In this document: positions 36,817 to 44,981 of the stretch, one piece after another | Layout of the letters: every line of letters starts with the position of its first letter | Numbering within the stretch: position 1 is the stretch's first letter | Source: Novipirellula galeiformis | GTDB lineage: Bacteria; Planctomycetota; Planctomycetia; Pirellulales; Pirellulaceae | Assembly (NCBI RefSeq): GCF_007860095.1 | Contig: NZ_SJPT01000001.1 | Location: 1,130,212-1,194,211 of the forward strand | Length of the DNA: 64,000 bases | Direction of reading: 5' to 3' | Program-made: the position numbers and the translations under genes | The notes under the pieces: generated by a model | The model's input: only the letters and a program-made list of their open reading frames with translations | What the model was told of the DNA's origin: nothing | Databases searched by the model: none

Positions 36817-37845
36817 ATGACTTTGATCCATTTGCCATCGGATGACGTGCTTGATCGAGCCTGTGCTTTGCTGGCTACGGGGAAGCTGGTTGCGATTCCG
36901 ACCGAGACGGTTTACGGACTTGCTGCCAACGCATGGGATCCAGACGCGGTAGCGAGGATTTTTACAGCGAAACAGCGTCCCCCGAATAATCCGTTGATCG
37001 TTCATGTGGCTTCGGTGGCGCGAATCGGTGAAGCGGTAGCGTTGCCGCTTTCGTCTGAATTGCAGTGGCAACTCGATTGTGTGATTGATTTGTGGCCTGG
37101 CCCGCTGACCGTCGTGTTACCACGTTCGCAGCGTATTTCGGACATCGTCACGACGGGGCGCGACACGGTGGCGGTGCGAATCCCTTCGCACAGCGTCGCG
37201 TTGCGTTTGCTCGAGCGTTGTCCATTTCCCATCGCCGCACCGAGTGCGAATCGTTCGAATTACGTTAGCCCCACGACTGCCGAACATTGTGTCGGGACGG
37301 CCGCGTTACCTGGAATTCACGATTTTATCGAGCTTGTGATCGATGGCGGCAACTGTGATTTCGGAGTCGAATCGACCATCGTGGCGTTGCGTCCAGAGGG
37401 GCCAAAACTGCTTCGTCCGGGAGGAGTGACCGCCGAAACCCTGGCAAAACGCTTTGGCATTTCAGTGGATCAACTTACCGAATGCGAAACTCCCGCGGCG
37501 AGCGGAACGACCGCCATGCAGGCGCCAGGAATGATGAAAGAGCATTATTCGCCCAGGACTCCCTTGCGTTTGTATCCGTCCGACAGGGAGGTGGCATTGC
37601 CAAAGCGGAGCGGACGGATTGCTTTCCAGAAACTGGATCCGGTCGATGCGGCTCGCTACGTCATAGTGGAAACGCTGAGTGAATCGGGGGATCTTGGCGA
37701 AGTGGCCAGGGGGTTGTTCGCGGCGCTGCGTCGCTTGGATCAGGCCGAGCTCGACTTGATTGTGGTCGACACTTGCGAATCGAGCGGAATGGGGCTGGCG
37801 ATCATGGACCGTCTCCATCGCGCCGCGGCGAGCGGTTCTCGCTAG
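36817..37845 (+). CDS. tsaC: Threonylcarbamoyl-AMP synthase (Sua5/YwlC/TsaC type)
   Basis: First enzyme of tRNA t6A37 synthesis: makes threonylcarbamoyl-AMP from threonine, bicarbonate and ATP in the cytosol. 342 residues, so this is the long Sua5 form with a C-terminal extra domain. The YrdC domain shows ATGKLVAIPTETVYGLAANA, the KxR element FTAKQRPPNNPL, WPGPLTVVLPRS, and the SxN element APSANRSN. The linker and C-terminal Sua5 domain contain APGMMKEHYSPRTPLRLY, a conserved feature of the family. ATG at 36817 was chosen over one at 36739, whose extra residues are not in the family. Confidence 0.94.
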   Translation: MTLIHLPSDDVLDRACALLATGKLVAIPTETVYGLAANAWDPDAVARIFTAKQRPPNNPLIVHVASVARIGEAVALPLSSELQWQLDCVIDLWPGPLTVVLPRSQRISDIVTTGRDTVAVRIPSHSVALRLLERCPFPIAAPSANRSNYVSPTTAEHCVGTAALPGIHDFIELVIDGGNCDFGVESTIVALRPEGPKLLRPGGVTAETLAKRFGISVDQLTECETPAASGTTAMQAPGMMKEHYSPRTPLRLYPSDREVALPKRSGRIAFQKLDPVDAARYVIVETLSESGDLGEVARGLFAALRRLDQAELDLIVVDTCESSGMGLAIMDRLHRAAASGSR

Positions 37846-38157
37846 GACGCCACCCTTGCCGTTCATCGGCCGGCGGACCGCTTTGCGGTTACTTTAGGGG
37901 CGCTGTTTGGGGGAATCGCGAAACTCCGCTGCCGTCACCAACACGGATGTCAGCCGGGACCTGGAGTAACGATTGCAACGATGCAACGGAAGATACCGGG
38001 TGTCATGAACAGGAGGGTCATTCTCATTTTCGTCGTCCGACGTGATTTGCTTCCGCTTCCTGCCGATAACAAAGGTGGCGATTGAGTCAGACGAATGCGC
38101 CGGTTCATGTCTGTTCCGGCGATAGCGATTGATCCTGAATTTTTGAAGATGGGTTGC
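37846..38157. other. Intergenic region, nothing recognised
   Basis: About 310 bases between the Sua5/TsaC gene and the AAA ATPase. No RNA gene, repeat or credible small coding sequence was seen. Confidence 0.5.
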
Positions 38158-39735
38158 ATGAACTACGCAAAACCTTCCAGCGACGCGAAACAGAGTGCAG
38201 CGGAAGATCAACTCGATGCACTTTTATCTCGAATTCACTCGCTCAGTGGCGAGAATTCAAAATCGCAAGGAGGTGAGGGGGCCCGTCCCAAACAAGCTCC
38301 GCGTCCTGCTGCCGCTCCCGCCCCCGTGCGCGCACCGCAAGCGACGGGCGCACCGCAACCGTCCCCTGCACCACTAACGCCCGCTGCACCGCAAGTGACC
38401 GCTGCATCGCAAGTAGCCGGGGTGCCGCGACAGCGAGAGCCGAGCATCCTTGGATTCCAACCGTCACGTGACGAGCCCTGGCGTCCCTCGGAGCCCTTTG
38501 ATGCCTACGAATCACGCATCAATGAAACGCTGCTTGAGGCGATCATCTATCGTTTTTTAAGAACCGTGGGCGAGAGCGAAGGTCGCAAGATTGCCGATCA
38601 AGTCAAGTTGCCATTCCGCATGGTCGAGCCGATTCTAAATCGTCTTAAATCCGATCAGCGGGTTGCGTACAAGAACTCAACCACGACCAATGATTACGTT
38701 TACGTGCTGACGGAATCAGGCCGCGAGATCGCCCGGTTGATGCAGCAGGATTGCACCTATTATGGGGCGTGTCCGGTAAGTTTGTCGGATTACATCAGCA
38801 GTGTTGGCAAGCAAACGATCGAGGGCCAATTTCCCAAGCGGCCTGACCTTGAGCGTGCGTTTAGCGACCTTTTGATCAGCCCTCAGATGTTGGTCCGGCT
38901 CGGCCCCGCGGTTGCCAGCGGCCGTGGGATGTTCCTGTTTGGATTTCCCGGTAATGGGAAGACGTCGATTGCCGAACGCGTGACGGGGGCGTTTGGGAAG
39001 TACATTTGGATTCCACGTGCGATCGAAATCGATGGTGCGGTGCTACGGATTTACGATCCGATGAACCATGAAATTGCGATGCCCGAAGCGGGCAGCGGCA
39101 TCCTGGATATCGGCGGATTTGACAAGCGTTGGGTGCGAATCAAGCGGCCGACGATTGTTGCCGGGGGGGAATTGACGCTTGATATGTTGGAGGTGCAGTC
39201 GAATTCGGAAAGCAATATTTCCGAAGCCCCACTGCAATTGAAGAGCAATTGCGGCACGCTTGTAATCGACGACTTTGGTCGCCAAAAAATGAGTATCGAT
39301 CAGCTGCTCAATCGCTGGATCATTCCGCTGGAAAAACGCTATGACTTTTTGAACATGGCCAATGGAAAAAAAATCCAAGTCCCGTTCGACCAATTGGTCA
39401 TCTTCAGCACCAATCTCGAACCCAAGGATTTGGTTGATGATGCGTTTTTGCGTCGGATTCCTTATAAGATCGAAGTCCCCAATCCGCCCGAAGCGGACTT
39501 TCGGAAACTATTCGAAATCATGTGCAAGGTGACCAAGATCCCCTACAACGCGGATGCCATCGATTACTTGATCACCACGCATTATTTGCCGGTCAGCCGC
39601 CCGTTTCGAAACTGCCAACCGAGAGACTTGTTGCTGCAGGTTCGCAACTATTGCATGTACAACGATTTGAGGGTGGAACTCAAGAACGACTATTTCGACT
39701 TTGCCGTCGACAACTACTTCTCGGTCATGGATTGA
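38158..39735 (+). CDS. AAA-type ATPase with N-terminal winged-helix-like domain
   Basis: 525 residues from the ATG at 38158; in-frame ATGs at 38095 and 38149 are alternatives. An Ala/Pro/Gln-rich, presumably disordered linker (about 50-110) is followed by a helical region resembling a winged helix (about 125-205, with RTVGESEGRKIADQVKLPFR), then the ATPase core: Walker A GFPGNGKTS (about 262-270), Walker B TLVIDDFGRQ (about 366), FSTNLEPKDLVDDAFLRR as sensor/arginine-finger region. The core resembles chaperone-type predicted ATPases. No partner gene is adjacent, so its target is unknown. Confidence 0.82.
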   Translation: MNYAKPSSDAKQSAAEDQLDALLSRIHSLSGENSKSQGGEGARPKQAPRPAAAPAPVRAPQATGAPQPSPAPLTPAAPQVTAASQVAGVPRQREPSILGFQPSRDEPWRPSEPFDAYESRINETLLEAIIYRFLRTVGESEGRKIADQVKLPFRMVEPILNRLKSDQRVAYKNSTTTNDYVYVLTESGREIARLMQQDCTYYGACPVSLSDYISSVGKQTIEGQFPKRPDLERAFSDLLISPQMLVRLGPAVASGRGMFLFGFPGNGKTSIAERVTGAFGKYIWIPRAIEIDGAVLRIYDPMNHEIAMPEAGSGILDIGGFDKRWVRIKRPTIVAGGELTLDMLEVQSNSESNISEAPLQLKSNCGTLVIDDFGRQKMSIDQLLNRWIIPLEKRYDFLNMANGKKIQVPFDQLVIFSTNLEPKDLVDDAFLRRIPYKIEVPNPPEADFRKLFEIMCKVTKIPYNADAIDYLITTHYLPVSRPFRNCQPRDLLLQVRNYCMYNDLRVELKNDYFDFAVDNYFSVMD

Positions 39736-39817
39736 GAACGTCGCAGCGCGTCGTGGTCAAAGCGTGTAGGCGTTCGGCAGCAGCAGAAGCATGTGGCAAC
39801 CTCCCACGGAGTTGCGT

Positions 39818-40447
39818 TCACTCGTCCTCGTCGAGTGCATCCTCGGCGTCAGGAATCGCCGGATCTTCCGGAGCCCGTTTGCGCAGTTTGCGTTGCAGGG
39901 ATCGGCGATGGATCCCCAGTCGACGTGCGGCTTCGCTGATGTTGTTGCCGCATTCGGAAAGCACGCGATGGATGTGTTCCCATTCGTTGCGAGCCAATGA
40001 GGGAGCCGGAAACGCGGTGGCGCCGTCCGGGACGCTCGGTTCGACGCCCCGCACAAAGGCGGACAAAATGTCGTCGGCGTCCGCTGGTTTGCTCAGAAAG
40101 TTCACCGCTCCGGCACGCACGGCATCGATCGACGCGGGGATGCTGCCGAAGCCCGACAACAGAATCACACGCGTGCTGGGTCGCATTTGCAACAGCTTTC
40201 GCAGCAGTTCTAAGCCGCTTTTTCCAGGCATGCGCAAATCGAGCACGGCAAGATCGGTAGGACGTTGGCGAAAGACTTCGACCGCTTGGTCATAATCGCC
40301 AGCCATTTCGACACGGAACCCTCGTTGCTGCATTGCCAGCGACAAACGTTCGCGTAATACCAGTGTATCGTCCACCAGTAAAATGCTGCCTGCACCCACC
40401 GTTGCCGCATTGTAAACAGGGGGAGTTTCGCTTGTGGGGTCAATCAT
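39818..40447 (-). CDS. regA: RegA/PrrA/ActR-like response regulator
   Basis: Cytosolic transcription regulator of 209 residues from the ATG at 40447; longer starts at 40486 and 40522 exist. Receiver domain with phospho-acceptor Asp70 in LAVLDLRMPGKSG, acidic pair VDD near residue 25, and conserved SGFGSIPAS and FLSKPADADD. A short Pro-containing linker leads to a Fis-type helix-turn-helix: ECGNNISEAARRLGIHRRSL, very close to the RegA/PrrA DNA-binding motif. It follows the RegB-like kinase gene by about 100 bases on the same strand, supporting a redox-responsive two-component pair. The acidic tail (DAEDALDEDE) is unusual. Confidence 0.88.
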   Translation of the reverse strand: MIDPTSETPPVYNAATVGAGSILLVDDTLVLRERLSLAMQQRGFRVEMAGDYDQAVEVFRQRPTDLAVLDLRMPGKSGLELLRKLLQMRPSTRVILLSGFGSIPASIDAVRAGAVNFLSKPADADDILSAFVRGVEPSVPDGATAFPAPSLARNEWEHIHRVLSECGNNISEAARRLGIHRRSLQRKLRKRAPEDPAIPDAEDALDEDE

Positions 40448-40550
40448 TTGATCTAACTTTCGCAGTGGATCCGCTTCCACGTGCATGATAACACATCGTC
40501 GCTCAAGGCCGAACCATTGCAAACTATAATCACTCGCATCGATTTGTCGA

Positions 40551-42068
40551 TCAGGACGTGAGGTCGTTTGTTTCGCCCGAGGGGTAAAGCAAACTTGATT
40601 CAGGGGGTGTTTTCGCTAACGGGCGGATGTCGTCTTGCTCAAGTGGTAGACGAACGATTGCCCGAGTGCCTTGTTCGGGACTGGATTGAAACGTTAACTT
40701 GCCACCTAGTTGCGAGATCACGTTCCGCGTCAAAAACAATCCAAGCCCGATCCCTCGCCCCGGTTCTTTGGTGGTGAAAAAGGGGTCGCCCGCACGCTTG
40801 AGGACATCGTCGGTCATCCCTTGGCCGCTGTCGTGTACCAAGAGTTGCAATTGTTGGTCGACAAGGGTCGCCTTGACCCGGACGCGTCCTTCGCTGCCGC
40901 TGGCATCGAGTCCATTGTGGATCAGGTTGCGGATTGCTTGCGCGACCGCTTCGCGAGGGACCCAAAGTTCTTGGTTCTCGACCCGGTCACTGCCATCGTC
41001 CACGTCGACTCGGTGCGGATCACGGATGCCTTCGAGTGTCGCATCAATCAGGTCCCCGACCGTGGTTTGATCCCAACGATCGGCCATTGCATCTCCTGCG
41101 GCCGAACGCATGCGAGCCAAGATTTGGCGACACATTTCAAGTTGTCCATCGATTAATTTCAAATCGGTGTCGACCGAGGGTGGTTTTTCACAACCTTCTA
41201 AGTGCCGCGACAGCTCTCGGACAATCACGTCAATCGTTGATAGCGGCGTTGCCAATTCGTGCGCGGCTCCCGCGGCTAACGTGGTCAATCCCTCCAACCG
41301 ATGGCTGGCCGCCTGAGCCGCTTGGGCACGCCGCAGTTCGCGTTCACGATTTTGAAGTTCACCGGCCGTTCGCGTGACATAGTAGGTGACCACGGTCGCG
41401 CAAGTCGAAAAGGCAAACAGCAAACCACCGGTGTGCAAATTGAAACCGCTGCCGGGTTGTCGAATCGTGATGCCTTCGACGGGAACATTAAAGCCTAGCA
41501 AGATCATGTAGCCCACGATCGCAAACGCCGTCATCGACCAAGCCGGGCGTGGCCGAATCATCACGCCACCCACTGCGAGATTTACAAAGTAGAAAAAGCT
41601 AAACGGATTGTCCGCGCCTCCGCTGAAGTACAGCATCAGCGTCAACGTGACCAAATCGAGCAGCATCAGGGCGAGGGCCACCGATTGCAGCAAACTCGGG
41701 TCGTCGGCTTCGCTGACTCGTTCCGCGGTCGGGCGTGCCGAGCCGACGGCCGGTTCGGTAACACCGACCAGTGTCGATTTGCCGGTTTGTGTGTAACGCA
41801 GCCAAATGACACAAACAAGATTTGTGATGGCGGTGATGGCAATCAAGATCAACAGAGGCGTAAACAGCAATTCGACGTCGGCCAAAAAGACCGCGGCCAA
41901 AATGGTGATCAATTGCCCCGCAACCGCCATCCAACGCAGGTGGAGCAGCCACGTGAATGATCCACGCCGTGCTGGCGCGATCAACGGAATCGGAATGGGC
42001 TCGCGAGGCGTCGGCACGATCGGGGTGTCCCTCGGCCTAGTTGGCTTCGCGACGGGTGAGTTCGTCAC
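40551..42068 (-). CDS. regB: RegB/PrrB-like membrane sensor histidine kinase
   Basis: Redox-sensing histidine kinase of 505 residues. Six hydrophobic helices (about 40-230) contain GGADNPF at 150-156, the GGxxNPF quinone-binding motif of RegB. The H-box AAGAAHELATPLSTI has the phospho-acceptor His270. Cys313 in EMCRQILARM sits 43 residues after it, at the position of the redox-active cysteine of RegB. The ATPase shows NLIHNGLDAS, DSGQGM and GIGLGLFLTRN. The start given is GTG at 42068, overlapping the UVR gene by 32 bases; a GTG at 42017 is possible. The RegA-like regulator is directly downstream. Confidence 0.9.
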   Translation of the reverse strand: MTNSPVAKPTRPRDTPIVPTPREPIPIPLIAPARRGSFTWLLHLRWMAVAGQLITILAAVFLADVELLFTPLLILIAITAITNLVCVIWLRYTQTGKSTLVGVTEPAVGSARPTAERVSEADDPSLLQSVALALMLLDLVTLTLMLYFSGGADNPFSFFYFVNLAVGGVMIRPRPAWSMTAFAIVGYMILLGFNVPVEGITIRQPGSGFNLHTGGLLFAFSTCATVVTYYVTRTAGELQNRERELRRAQAAQAASHRLEGLTTLAAGAAHELATPLSTIDVIVRELSRHLEGCEKPPSVDTDLKLIDGQLEMCRQILARMRSAAGDAMADRWDQTTVGDLIDATLEGIRDPHRVDVDDGSDRVENQELWVPREAVAQAIRNLIHNGLDASGSEGRVRVKATLVDQQLQLLVHDSGQGMTDDVLKRAGDPFFTTKEPGRGIGLGLFLTRNVISQLGGKLTFQSSPEQGTRAIVRLPLEQDDIRPLAKTPPESSLLYPSGETNDLTS

Positions 42069-42771
42069 GAAGTTTTGCGGCTAACTCGTACTGCTCTTGT
42101 TCGACCGCAGCGGCCAATTGCTCTTTCAACGTTTTACCAACCGAGTATTCATTGCGCAATGATTCACGCATCTCAATCAAACGGACGACCAACTCGTCTT
42201 CTTCGAAATGATCCTCCGCTTCGTGCTTGATAAAGAATTGGTGAATCACCTCGAGCCCTTGGTTGATCGCTTGGATGGCTTCCTCGGCGGTGTGATCTTC
42301 CAACTCGCCGAGTGCTTGCGCTTGGGTGCGGTGGAATAACACGAACGGACGGTATTGTTCGTGAGCGGAACCCCAGTCCTCTTCCGGACTCATCTCGCTA
42401 CTCAGGTCCATCAAACGCAAGGTGTGGTCCGCATCCATCACCGCGCGATGATAATACTGGAGTCGCAACCAGCAGATTCGTCGGTGATAGAATTGCATGA
42501 ACTCGCGATCGACTTCGTTGCACTCCTCTTCACTCAACTTATGTTCGGGATCTTGCAAACGAAGATGTTGCAAGTGGTCCAGGTAGGTTTCGCTCTCATC
42601 GTAGACAGCCCCATCGGGGCGCCCGGTCGTTTCGAGCTGGAGCATCCCCATATCGACCCGCATTTGGATGACATCGCGTCCATCTTTGCCTTTGACCAAT
42701 CGGACATTTAGATTTCCGGGATCAAATTCCCATGTGGAAAGAAGTTCGTCAAAGTGCGTTGCTCGCTTCAT
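42037..42771 (-). CDS. UvrB/UvrC-motif (UVR) protein of unknown function
   Basis: 244 residues from the ATG at 42771; the frame is open further upstream to 42927. The C-terminus is a clear UVR motif: LKEQLAAAVEQEQYELAAKL then RDELTRRE, the UvrB-UvrC interaction helix hairpin also found in stress proteins such as McsA. The rest is acidic and mostly helical (with WEFDPGNLNVRLVKGKDGRD early on), without a nuclease or zinc motif. It overlaps the start of the RegB-like gene, so the two are probably cotranscribed. Its role in repair or regulation is unknown. Confidence 0.8.
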   Translation of the reverse strand: MKRATHFDELLSTWEFDPGNLNVRLVKGKDGRDVIQMRVDMGMLQLETTGRPDGAVYDESETYLDHLQHLRLQDPEHKLSEEECNEVDREFMQFYHRRICWLRLQYYHRAVMDADHTLRLMDLSSEMSPEEDWGSAHEQYRPFVLFHRTQAQALGELEDHTAEEAIQAINQGLEVIHQFFIKHEAEDHFEEDELVVRLIEMRESLRNEYSVGKTLKEQLAAAVEQEQYELAAKLRDELTRREAN

Positions 42772-42969
42772 CAATCCGTTCTGTTCAATAAGGAATAAAA
42801 CCGGCTGTTCCGCGCCGAACCATGAGTATAACAGCCCACCTAGGCCGGTGAAGCATTGTTGACATTTTAGCTTGCATGCCGTTGGTTTATGTGAATCCGA
42901 CACATTCATGGCGTCGATTTGTGGCAAAGCGGCGTAAAGCCGCCCCGCTTTGGGGGCGACGCCAAGGCG

Positions 42970-43398
42970 TTAGTCGTCCGCGCGTGGGCCGCGGCGGTCG
43001 CTTTTTTTCTGCGAGTTCTGCCGTTTTTTGTCGAGCCGTCGCCGCTGGCTTCCACGCGTCGGCTTGGTCGCCTTGCGGGGCGTCGGAGGCGCCTGGCACG
43101 CTAATAGCATCTCCGCCAATTTGCTGCGAGCATCCGCTAGATTACGAGCTTGGTCGCGATAACGCTCGCTGTGCAGCACCAGTTCGCCTTCGCGGGTGAT
43201 GCGATTTTGATAACGGGTCGTGAACCGGCGTCGCCAACCGAGATTGAAACCCGGACAATCGGCCATCGACCACCGTAAGGTGACTTTGGAGTTCACTTTA
43301 TTGACGTTCTGGCCACCTGGGCCGCTGCTGCGTGCGGCAGTGAAATTCAATTCCGCAGCCGGAATCGAAAGCCGGGCATTTACAAAAAGATCGTTCAT
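42970..43398 (-). CDS. arfB: Peptidyl-tRNA hydrolase ArfB (YaeJ), ribosome rescue
   Basis: Codon-independent release factor homolog that frees stalled ribosomes by hydrolysing peptidyl-tRNA; 142 residues. The catalytic GGQ is in SSGPGGQNVNKVNSKVTLRW (about residues 24-43). There is no stop-codon recognition domain, and the C-terminal tail is strongly basic (TPRKATKPTRGSQRRRLDKK), the part that enters the empty mRNA channel. All fits ArfB rather than RF1/RF2. It lies 198 bases upstream of the UVR-motif gene on the same strand. Confidence 0.94.
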   Translation of the reverse strand: MNDLFVNARLSIPAAELNFTAARSSGPGGQNVNKVNSKVTLRWSMADCPGFNLGWRRRFTTRYQNRITREGELVLHSERYRDQARNLADARSKLAEMLLACQAPPTPRKATKPTRGSQRRRLDKKRQNSQKKSDRRGPRADD

Positions 43399-43537
43399 GG
43401 TTCTGCGGTAGATTGTAGACGTAGCGAGAAGCCGTGTCGGGGAATGTTGGTATCCCTTGGAGTCCCCAGGACACGCTAAGTTGGTGGGGAATTTAAATTT
43501 TTAAGTCGTTCAGAAAATACAAACCGGAGACGTTTGG

Positions 43538-44905
43538 ATGGTTTTTGTCGTGCGTTGTCAAGTTGTGATTGCGATCGGAATCTTGCTGCTGGGCGGGGTC
43601 TGCGGAACATCGCTGCCCGTCCAAGCCGAGGATTCGACGCCGCGTTGGCCTCGTTTGCTGGGCCAAAACTATGACGGAAATGCGGAGGTCGAGCAAACGT
43701 TCGATTGGAAGACCAAGCCGAAGTTGCGCTGGGCACTCGATGTCGGCGAGGGGTACGGACTCGGATCGGTATGGGGGAACGAGTACTTTCAATTTGATGC
43801 CGAATCCACCGCAGCGGGTGCCGTGGAGCGAATCCGTTGTATCGACCTCACCGACGGTGAAGTGAAGTGGCAAGATGCACGCCCGTTGAATTATCGTGAT
43901 CTATACGGCTACGAAAGTGGTCCACGGACTACCCCGACACTGGATGCGGAGTTTGTGTTCACTTTCGGAGTTGCCGGCGATCTGGTGTGCCGCGATCGCA
44001 AGACGCATCAAGTGCGTTGGTCGGTCGATACGAACAAAGAGTACGGCGTCATCCAGAACTTTTTCGGGGTCGGTTCATCACCGTTGTTAGTGGATGATCT
44101 AGTCGTCGTGATGGTCGGCGGCAGTCCTGCCGAAGACGCCAGCATTGCTCCAGGGCGATTAGACCGGGTCTCGCCCAACGGCTCGGCGCTGGTGGCGTTT
44201 GATCGCAAGACAGGAGTCGAACGCTGGAAGTGTGGTGATGATCTGGCCAGCTATAGCAGTCCGCGGACGGTCCAAATCGATGGAAAAACACTCATCTTGG
44301 CCTATGCACGCGAGCACTTGATGTGCGTCGAACCGGCGACTGGCAAACTGCTCTGGAAACACGCTCATCGCGCCGATCTGCTCGAAAGCGCGATCGCGAT
44401 GACCCCCGTCGTTTCGGCGGACCAAGTTTTCATTAGTGAGTGCTACCAAATCGGAAGCGTGCTGTTGAGCATGACCGACAAGAGCGCCGAGGTGATTTGG
44501 AAAGACCCGCCGTTCAATCGCCGCAGTCAAGCGATGCGGGCACACTGGGCAACTCCGGTCTTAATCGACGGCCACCTTTACGGCTGCAGTGGCCGCAATG
44601 CGCCGGACAGCGATTTTCGCTGTATCGAATGGAAGACGGGCAAAGTGAAGTGGACCGACGACCGACGCACGCGTTCTTCCGCAACGCGGGTCGGCGACGT
44701 GATGTTGGTGCTCGAAGAGCGAGGGACGTTGCAAGTGATCAAAGCTAACTCGGAAAAGTTCGAACTGATCAACGAGTGGCGACTCGATACAAGCGATGGG
44801 GACACCCCGCCGATTCGCTATCCATGCTGGGCTGCACCCATCGTGGTTGGCAATCAGCTCTTGGTGCGAGGAGACCAACGCGTGCTCTGTTTTGAGTTGC
44901 AGTAG
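43538..44905 (+). CDS. Exported PQQ-like beta-propeller protein
   Basis: Secreted protein of 455 residues. A signal peptide (MVFVVRCQVVIAIGILLLGG, cleavage near VQAED) is followed by a propeller made of PQQ/YWTD-like blades with the recurring G.. WK/W pattern: LTDGEVKWQDA, KTHQVRWSVD, KTGVERWKC, ATGKLLWKHA and KTGKVKWTDD. Such proteins resemble BamB or quinoprotein scaffolds, and planctomycetes have many of them. No PQQ ligands or enzyme residues were identified, so it may be a binding scaffold. GGAGA about eight bases before the ATG supports the start. Confidence 0.85.
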   Translation: MVFVVRCQVVIAIGILLLGGVCGTSLPVQAEDSTPRWPRLLGQNYDGNAEVEQTFDWKTKPKLRWALDVGEGYGLGSVWGNEYFQFDAESTAAGAVERIRCIDLTDGEVKWQDARPLNYRDLYGYESGPRTTPTLDAEFVFTFGVAGDLVCRDRKTHQVRWSVDTNKEYGVIQNFFGVGSSPLLVDDLVVVMVGGSPAEDASIAPGRLDRVSPNGSALVAFDRKTGVERWKCGDDLASYSSPRTVQIDGKTLILAYAREHLMCVEPATGKLLWKHAHRADLLESAIAMTPVVSADQVFISECYQIGSVLLSMTDKSAEVIWKDPPFNRRSQAMRAHWATPVLIDGHLYGCSGRNAPDSDFRCIEWKTGKVKWTDDRRTRSSATRVGDVMLVLEERGTLQVIKANSEKFELINEWRLDTSDGDTPPIRYPCWAAPIVVGNQLLVRGDQRVLCFELQ

Positions 44906-44981
44906 GCCGCTTAAGCTCGCCGCTTTACGCGGTCATGGTCTTGATGTTTCGAGCTTTGCCGTTTCGGCTTCCCTGCGAGGG

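Noticed and set aside
36337-37071. 244-codon minus-strand frame overlapping the Sua5 gene start
   Set aside because: Overlaps a well-supported gene and has no protein-like composition or family feature.
39522-40295. 257-codon plus-strand frame between the AAA ATPase and the two-component genes
   Set aside because: Overlaps the ATPase end and the RegA-like gene in other frames; low-complexity Ser/Arg composition typical of shadows.
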